Shown: positions 15,067-19,196 of the stretch, piece by piece | Layout of the letters: each line of letters begins with the position of its first letter | How positions within the stretch are numbered: position 1 is the stretch's first letter | NCBI GenBank assembly: GCA_031290815.1 | Contig: JAISLO010000114.1 | Span: forward strand, 1 to 19,196 | Reading direction: 5' to 3' | Origin: Synergistaceae bacterium | Lineage (GTDB): Bacteria > Synergistota > Synergistia > Synergistales > Synergistaceae | DNA length: 19,196 bases | Position numbers and translations under genes: made by a program | Notes under the pieces: generated by a model | What the model saw: the letters and a program-made list of their open reading frames with translations, nothing else | Database searches by the model: none | Told to the model about the DNA's origin: nothing

Positions 15067-16391
15067 TCGGCCGCCCCCCTCGTCTCCCGCGTCACCCTCC
15101 CGAGGATGAGCCTGCGCGGCAGGGCGGACTCCGCGATATCGTACGCCGATTCGAGCGGACGGAGCGCCTCATCCAGCTTTCGCTCATCGTTGTAATGGAC
15201 TTCTATTATCGTCTCGCCCTTGGAGACAAAATCGCCTATCTTCTTGAATATCCCAAGCCCGACGGATGGGTCTATCGCGTCCTCGTGCCTCATACGCCCT
15301 CCGCCGAGCGCCCTTGCCGCAGCCCCAACAAGACCGGCGTCCATTCGGGAGACATACCCGTCCTCGCGGGCTGAAATCACCGCCCGGCCGGACGATCTCG
15401 GCAGCGCGTGTTCGGGATCGTCGAGGACGGAAGCGTCGCCGCCCTGAGACTTCACGACCTGCTTGAACTTCTCTAGGGCCGACCCGTCGGCGAGGCGGGC
15501 AGCCGCAAGTTTCGACGCGGAGATCATATCCTCCGCCCTCCCGCTGAGCAGCAACATCTCCGCCGCGAGGGCTATCGAAAGATCTCTCGTGTCGCTAGGT
15601 CCTCCGCCGGAGAGCACCTCGACCGCCTCCATCACCTCCAGTGAATTTCCGACCCACCTGCCCAGAGGCTGTTCCATGTCGGATATTACGCCGACGCTCG
15701 CCCTGCCCAGAGACGCCGAGAGATCGACGAGGGCCCCTGCCAGGGCTTCGGCGCGGCGCGCGTTCTTCATGAAGGCTCCGCTCCCGCACTTCACGTCGAA
15801 CACAAACGCGCCCGCTCCTCCCGCTATTTTCTTCGAGACTATGCTGCTCGCTATCAACGGAATGGATGGCACCGTGCCAGTCACGTCGCGCAGGGCGTAG
15901 AACTTTACCTCGGCCGGAGCGAGCGACAGCGAGTGCCCGGAGAGCGCTATTCCTATGTTATCAACCAGCCTGGAGAAATCATCGGTAGAGAGGCGGAGGT
16001 TCATGCCCGGTATAGACTCGAGCTTGTCGACGGTGCCGCCCGTGAATCCAAGCCCCCTCCCGCTCAGCTTCGCGACCCGCAGCCCGCACGCGGCCGCGAG
16101 CGGGGCCACAATCAGCGTCGTCTTGTCACCGACTCCGCCGGTGCTGTGCTTGTCCACAGCAATACCGCCGCCCGGCAGGTTGACGACGTCACCGGAATGA
16201 GCGAGCTCCTCCGTGAACCAGGCCAGTTCATCCTGATCGAGCCCCCTTATGAACGCCGCCATGAGCCACGCCGCCGTCTGATAGTCGGGCGTCGTCCCGT
16301 CGCGGACGCCGGCCGTGAACATGGATATATCCTCCCTGGAGTGCTTGCCCCCGTCGCGCTTCCTCTCTATGAAATCAATTACGCCAGGCAC
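15063..16391 (-). CDS. Pyrimidine-nucleoside (thymidine) phosphorylase
   Basis: This class II nucleoside phosphorylase splits uridine, deoxyuridine or thymidine with phosphate into the base and (deoxy)ribose 1-phosphate. The 442-residue length is typical. Motifs include the phosphate-binding DKHSTGGVGDK (80-90), the glycine-rich SGRGLGFTGGT (110-120) with VDKLES after it, and 'YALRDVTGTV' (165-174), which contributes base contacts in the family. Whether it is a Pdp (broad) or DeoA (thymidine) enzyme cannot be decided by eye. The start is GTG at 16391, after AAGAGGT, overlapping the purine phosphorylase stop by 17 bases. With that neighbour it forms a nucleoside-catabolism pair. Confidence 0.94.
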   Translation of the reverse strand: MPGVIDFIERKRDGGKHSREDISMFTAGVRDGTTPDYQTAAWLMAAFIRGLDQDELAWFTEELAHSGDVVNLPGGGIAVDKHSTGGVGDKTTLIVAPLAAACGLRVAKLSGRGLGFTGGTVDKLESIPGMNLRLSTDDFSRLVDNIGIALSGHSLSLAPAEVKFYALRDVTGTVPSIPLIASSIVSKKIAGGAGAFVFDVKCGSGAFMKNARRAEALAGALVDLSASLGRASVGVISDMEQPLGRWVGNSLEVMEAVEVLSGGGPSDTRDLSIALAAEMLLLSGRAEDMISASKLAAARLADGSALEKFKQVVKSQGGDASVLDDPEHALPRSSGRAVISAREDGYVSRMDAGLVGAAARALGGGRMRHEDAIDPSVGLGIFKKIGDFVSKGETIIEVHYNDERKLDEALRPLESAYDIAESALPRRLILGRVTRETRGAAE

Positions 16392-17205
16392 TTCGCAGAA
16401 AACCTCTTAACAGACGCGTCAGAGAATTGGCCGCCTTGTTCATGCCAGCCAATACATCACTGTGATGCAGCTTGTCCGGCGTCACTCCGGCGGCATAGTT
16501 CGAAACGCAGGAGACCGCCGCCACCCTCATGCCCATGTGGTTCGCGACGATGACCTCCGGGACCGTTGACATTCCCACAATGTCAGCCCCGAGCGTCCGG
16601 GCCATGCGAATTTCGGCTGGGGTCTCGTAGGACGGGCCCGAGAAGGCTATGTAAACGCCCCTGTGAAGCGTTATCCGTTCTTCCATGGCCACTTCACGCA
16701 AAATGTTCAGGTATTCCTTGTCGTATGCATAGGTCATGTCGGGAAATCTGGGGCCGCGTTTGTCATCGTTCGCGCCTATGAGCGGATTCGTTCCCATGAA
16801 GTTGATGTGATCGTAAATCGACACGAGGTCCCCCGGAGCGTACCCCAGGTTAATCCCGCCCGAAGCGTTTGTGGAAAACAGCGTCTTTATATCGAACTCG
16901 CCGAAAATCCTGACTGGAAACGTGACCTCATCCATCGCATACCCCTCGTAGTAATGGACTCGTCCCTGCATGACCACGACCGGCACGTTCTCCAGCCTGC
17001 CTATTATGAGCCTCCCCTGATGACCTGTCGCAGTCGTCCTGGGCCAGTATGGAATCTCCTCGTACGGGATGATGACGGCATCCTTTACGGCATCCGCCAC
17101 CGCGCCAAGGCCGCTTCCGAGTATTATTGCGGCCTGAGGCCTCAGCGAAATCTTCCGGTTTATCGCGGCCATCGCCTCGGCGGTCTTCTCGGAGTGCTGC
17201 ATCAT
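16375..17205 (-). CDS. Purine-nucleoside phosphorylase (PNP family I, trimeric type)
   Basis: The enzyme phosphorolyses purine (deoxy)nucleosides to free base and (deoxy)ribose 1-phosphate. The chosen ATG at 17205 gives 276 residues, the family norm, with AGAGGG seven bases upstream; another ATG at 17274, also behind a GAGGG, would add 23 residues and overlap the recombinase gene by 26 bases. Motifs: GSGLG (30-34), GHQG (61-64), RVHYYEG (82-88), TNASGG (112-117; the common form is TNAAGG), 'SGPSYETPAEIRM' (189-201, purine-binding Glu196) and VSNYAAG (234-240, Asn236). The Glu plus Asn pair suggests a preference for 6-oxopurines (inosine, guanosine). Its 3' end overlaps the next gene by 17 bases. 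Confidence 0.94.
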   Translation of the reverse strand: MMQHSEKTAEAMAAINRKISLRPQAAIILGSGLGAVADAVKDAVIIPYEEIPYWPRTTATGHQGRLIIGRLENVPVVVMQGRVHYYEGYAMDEVTFPVRIFGEFDIKTLFSTNASGGINLGYAPGDLVSIYDHINFMGTNPLIGANDDKRGPRFPDMTYAYDKEYLNILREVAMEERITLHRGVYIAFSGPSYETPAEIRMARTLGADIVGMSTVPEVIVANHMGMRVAAVSCVSNYAAGVTPDKLHHSDVLAGMNKAANSLTRLLRGFLRSAWRN

Positions 17206-17248
17206 ATCGATTCCCTCTTCCGTTACCTCTTTGATTGTCCTTATGATG

Positions 17249-18289
17249 TCATGCGCGTGGGTGAAAACTGACATACATATCCCTCAGCTCTGTGTCAAGA
17301 TGTATATACTTCTCGGTAGTCGCAATGGATGAGTGCCCCAGCAACTCCTGAAGCGTCCTCAGGTTCATTCCCCTTCTCTGCAGATGCGTCGCGAAGGAGT
17401 GTCTCAGCGCGTGCGGGTGAAGCCTGTTCTTAGGTATTCCGGCGGTCATACCCCTCCGCTGCAGCACACGCCACAGTTCGGACCGCAGCATGGGCCGCCC
17501 TCTCGATGACAGAAAGAGCACCTCGGCGTTCTTCTCACCGCATCTCGAACCCCCCTTCCAGCACCCCAGCAGCAACGGGCGAGACTCGTCAAGATAGCTT
17601 TTCACCACCTGCCGGAGGGCACCGACGTATGGGACGATCCGCGTGCGCATGCCCTTGCCCTTGACGTACATGATCCCGCCGGTCTCGTCGATGTCGGATA
17701 TCCTGAGCGAACATATCTCGCTCGCCCTCAGCCCGCAGTCGTAGGCCATCTCTATCATCGCCCTGTCCCTCAGCGCAATGGCTGCCCGCTTCAACTCCGC
17801 CCTGTCATTCGCATCCCCTTGTCTCCCAGCGCCGCAGGTATCGAGCAGGCGCTCTATCTCACCCTCGGTCATGACCTGCGGCAGGGTCTTCCTTCTTTTG
17901 GGAAGCGGCGGAAGATTCTTGAACGACTCTACCCTGCCGTCGTACAGGAGATACCTCGAAAACGCGGACAGGGCCGCCGCCCTTCTGTTTCTCGTGCTCG
18001 GCGACATGCCGCGCCCCTCCAGGCGTCTCATATACCTGCCCAGCACGGATTCCTCCACCGGGTAGACCGGCCCGCCCTGCTCGGCGCAAAAATGGCTCCA
18101 ATCCGTCAGGTCGTTCAGATACGCGCGTATGGTATTGGGACTAGCGTCCCTCTCGAACCGCATGTATTCCAGAAAACCGCGGATGGCGTCATCCAGCGCT
18201 TCCAAGGCTTCATCAACCCTGTCGCCGCCAGCGCCGCCGGTCAAACCGCGCTCGGACATGCCCCGCACGCGCCAGTGCTTCACCGTCAC
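17249..18289 (-). CDS. Tyrosine recombinase of the XerC/XerD type
   Basis: Xer recombinases resolve chromosome dimers at dif, acting with FtsK at the septum. The 346-residue product has the N-terminal SAM-like core-binding domain (about 32-120, 'RFERDASPNTIRAYLNDL') and the C-terminal catalytic domain with all active residues: Arg188 (CGLRASE), Lys212 (VKGKG), His293 and Arg296 (HALRH), His319 (LGHSS) and the nucleophile Tyr328 (TTEKYIHL). The first ~30 residues extend beyond usual Xer proteins, so the real start may be ATG 18259 rather than GTG 18289; the GTG overlaps the Nudix stop by four bases. Housekeeping context (fmt, Nudix, phosphorylases) argues for Xer rather than a phage or integron integrase. 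Confidence 0.92.
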   Translation of the reverse strand: MTVKHWRVRGMSERGLTGGAGGDRVDEALEALDDAIRGFLEYMRFERDASPNTIRAYLNDLTDWSHFCAEQGGPVYPVEESVLGRYMRRLEGRGMSPSTRNRRAAALSAFSRYLLYDGRVESFKNLPPLPKRRKTLPQVMTEGEIERLLDTCGAGRQGDANDRAELKRAAIALRDRAMIEMAYDCGLRASEICSLRISDIDETGGIMYVKGKGMRTRIVPYVGALRQVVKSYLDESRPLLLGCWKGGSRCGEKNAEVLFLSSRGRPMLRSELWRVLQRRGMTAGIPKNRLHPHALRHSFATHLQRRGMNLRTLQELLGHSSIATTEKYIHLDTELRDMYVSFHPRA

Positions 18290-18918
18290 CGTCCCGCCGG
18301 TTTCTTCCGGCAGTCCTTATTCAGCCACCAGAACAGGCCCAGCAGCGTCTTGCAATCTCTCACTGCCCCCTCTTCGAGAAGCCGCTCGACCTCCTCCGCG
18401 GACGCGAACTTCGGAATTATGAACTCGTCATCATCCGCCGGCAGTTTCTCCTCGACAAGCCCCTCGGCGTAAAACAACGCCAGGAATTCCCCGCAGAAGC
18501 CAGGCGATGTATAGAACTCGGCCACTTTAGTCATGCTTCCGGGCTTCCAGCCTGTCTCCTCCTGCAGTTCTCTGACGGCCGCCGAGGCAAAGTCCTCGCC
18601 GTCCTCAACGATGCCGGCGGGCAGCTCTATCAAAACCTCGCCCGCAGGATACCTGAACTGACGGATAAGCAGAATCTGTTTCGCGTCGTTCTCCGCCAGA
18701 ACCACGACAGCCGGCCTATGTTCGACGACCTCCCTCTTAGCGATCCTCCCGCCTGAGAGCCGGACGCTGTCGACTCTCAGATTAACGACCCTGCCGTCGT
18801 ATACGCGTCTGCTCTCGACGCATTCCTCGACCATCTTTTGAAGGTCGTCAGTCCAAACTTCAGGCGCACGGCTCAAATCAGACACTCCCCGATCACGGCG
18901 CGGAGGCCGTTTCTCCAT
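18286..18918 (-). CDS. Nudix hydrolase, ADP-ribose pyrophosphatase type
   Basis: ADP-ribose pyrophosphatases split ADP-ribose into AMP and ribose 5-phosphate and so clear a reactive metabolite. The Nudix box is complete between 102 and 124: Gly102, Glu108, Arg116-Glu117, Glu120-Glu121, Gly123 and Trp124. Upstream elements 'VYDGRVVNLRVDSVRL', 'VVEHRPAVVVLAEND' and 'LLIRQFRYPAGEVLIELPAG' match the ADPRase subfamily. The product is 210 residues, about 25-30 longer than usual at the N-terminus. The ATG at 18918 lies only one base after GGAGG; GTG 18885 is an alternative. It overlaps the fmt end by 46 bases from the ATG, or 13 from the GTG. The stop overlaps the recombinase GTG. Confidence 0.9.
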   Translation of the reverse strand: MEKRPPRRDRGVSDLSRAPEVWTDDLQKMVEECVESRRVYDGRVVNLRVDSVRLSGGRIAKREVVEHRPAVVVLAENDAKQILLIRQFRYPAGEVLIELPAGIVEDGEDFASAAVRELQEETGWKPGSMTKVAEFYTSPGFCGEFLALFYAEGLVEEKLPADDDEFIIPKFASAEEVERLLEEGAVRDCKTLLGLFWWLNKDCRKKPAGR

Positions 18919-19196
18919 TCCTCCGCGCTCTGGATTTTTTTCCCCTCGGCCTGCACAGCGCGGAGCGACACGACGCCTTGCCCGCAGATCACGAGGACGG
19001 ATCCCTTTATATTCGCCAGCTCGCCCGGCGCGCCAGCCAAATCCGCGTCCGTTCGTCCAGCGCTCAAGATTCGCAGCCTCCTGCCCCTGATGGTCGTCCA
19101 GGCTCCTGGCTTGGGCGACAGCGCCCTGATCAGGCCAAAGATCTCATCCGCAGGCCTGCCCCAGTCTATTCGCTCCTCTTCCCTCGATATCTTGGG
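18873..19196 (-). CDS. fmt: Methionyl-tRNA formyltransferase, C-terminal part (5' end outside window)
   Basis: The frame runs open to the right edge, giving the last 107 residues. They match the end of Fmt, which formylates the initiator Met-tRNA: 'PKISREEERIDWGRPADEIF', then 'LIRALSPKPGAWTTIRG' (residues about 22-38 of the visible part) at the junction to the C-terminal OB-like domain, and 'GQGVVSLRAVQAEGKK' near the end. The catalytic N-terminal domain lies outside the window. The 3' end overlaps the Nudix gene start, suggesting one transcription unit that continues into the xer and phosphorylase genes. Confidence 0.92.
   Translation of the reverse strand, partial: PKISREEERIDWGRPADEIFGLIRALSPKPGAWTTIRGRRLRILSAGRTDADLAGAPGELANIKGSVLVICGQGVVSLRAVQAEGKKIQSAEEWRNGLRAVIGECLI

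Noticed and set aside
17249..18289. Tyrosine recombinase as a sign of an integrated element
   Set aside because: It sits inside a tightly overlapping housekeeping block, has Xer-type motifs, and there are no attachment-site repeats, tRNA gene or phage genes around it.

Overview
The window looks like a chromosomal stretch of a GC-rich, two-membrane (diderm) bacterium. The lptC and lptD genes for lipopolysaccharide export, several proteins with signal peptides and a PilY1-type pilus protein point to an outer membrane. The mix of these genes with rho, pyrG, pfkA and two nucleoside phosphorylases, plus many GTG/TTG starts, would fit Synergistota; that placement is my inference, since there is no rRNA or other marker here. 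I see no tRNA, rRNA, CRISPR array, insertion sequence or phage module.

Layout. At the left edge, one plus-strand gene (the 3' part of a pilY1-like gene) converges on everything else, which lies on the minus strand. The convergence zone (1435-1599) holds a perfect 28-bp palindrome and two tandem hairpins. Read in the direction of transcription (right to left), the minus-strand genes form three blocks. Block 1 is fmt (3' end), a Nudix ADP-ribose pyrophosphatase, a Xer-type recombinase, purine nucleoside phosphorylase, pyrimidine nucleoside phosphorylase and a degenerate TupA-like secreted binding protein, with stop/start overlaps at most junctions. Block 2, after an AT-rich gap, is a secreted coiled-coil protein (paralog B), pfkA and a DUF4392 (D-glutamate cyclase-like) gene. 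Block 3, after an AT-rich 292-bp gap with a 34-bp near-palindrome, is a membrane-anchored hypothetical, rho, a LysM/M23 peptidase, pyrG, a secreted glycine-zipper protein, a secreted protein (paralog A), lptC and lptD.

How they fit together. Block 1 joins translation initiation (Fmt) to nucleotide housekeeping and nucleoside phosphorolysis. Block 2 links glycolysis to a putative D-amino-acid enzyme. Block 3 runs from transcription termination and CTP synthesis into envelope genes: peptidoglycan hydrolysis and LPS transport, with two uncharacterised exported proteins directly upstream of lptC-lptD.

Most of the window is ordinary housekeeping. I did not find a convincing new multi-gene system. 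The best leads are the two diverged secreted paralogs A and B, the orphan TupA-like protein that has lost its anion-binding loop, the secreted protein with a duplicated 'LE-RL-E' repeat upstream of the lpt genes, and the palindromic intergenic elements.
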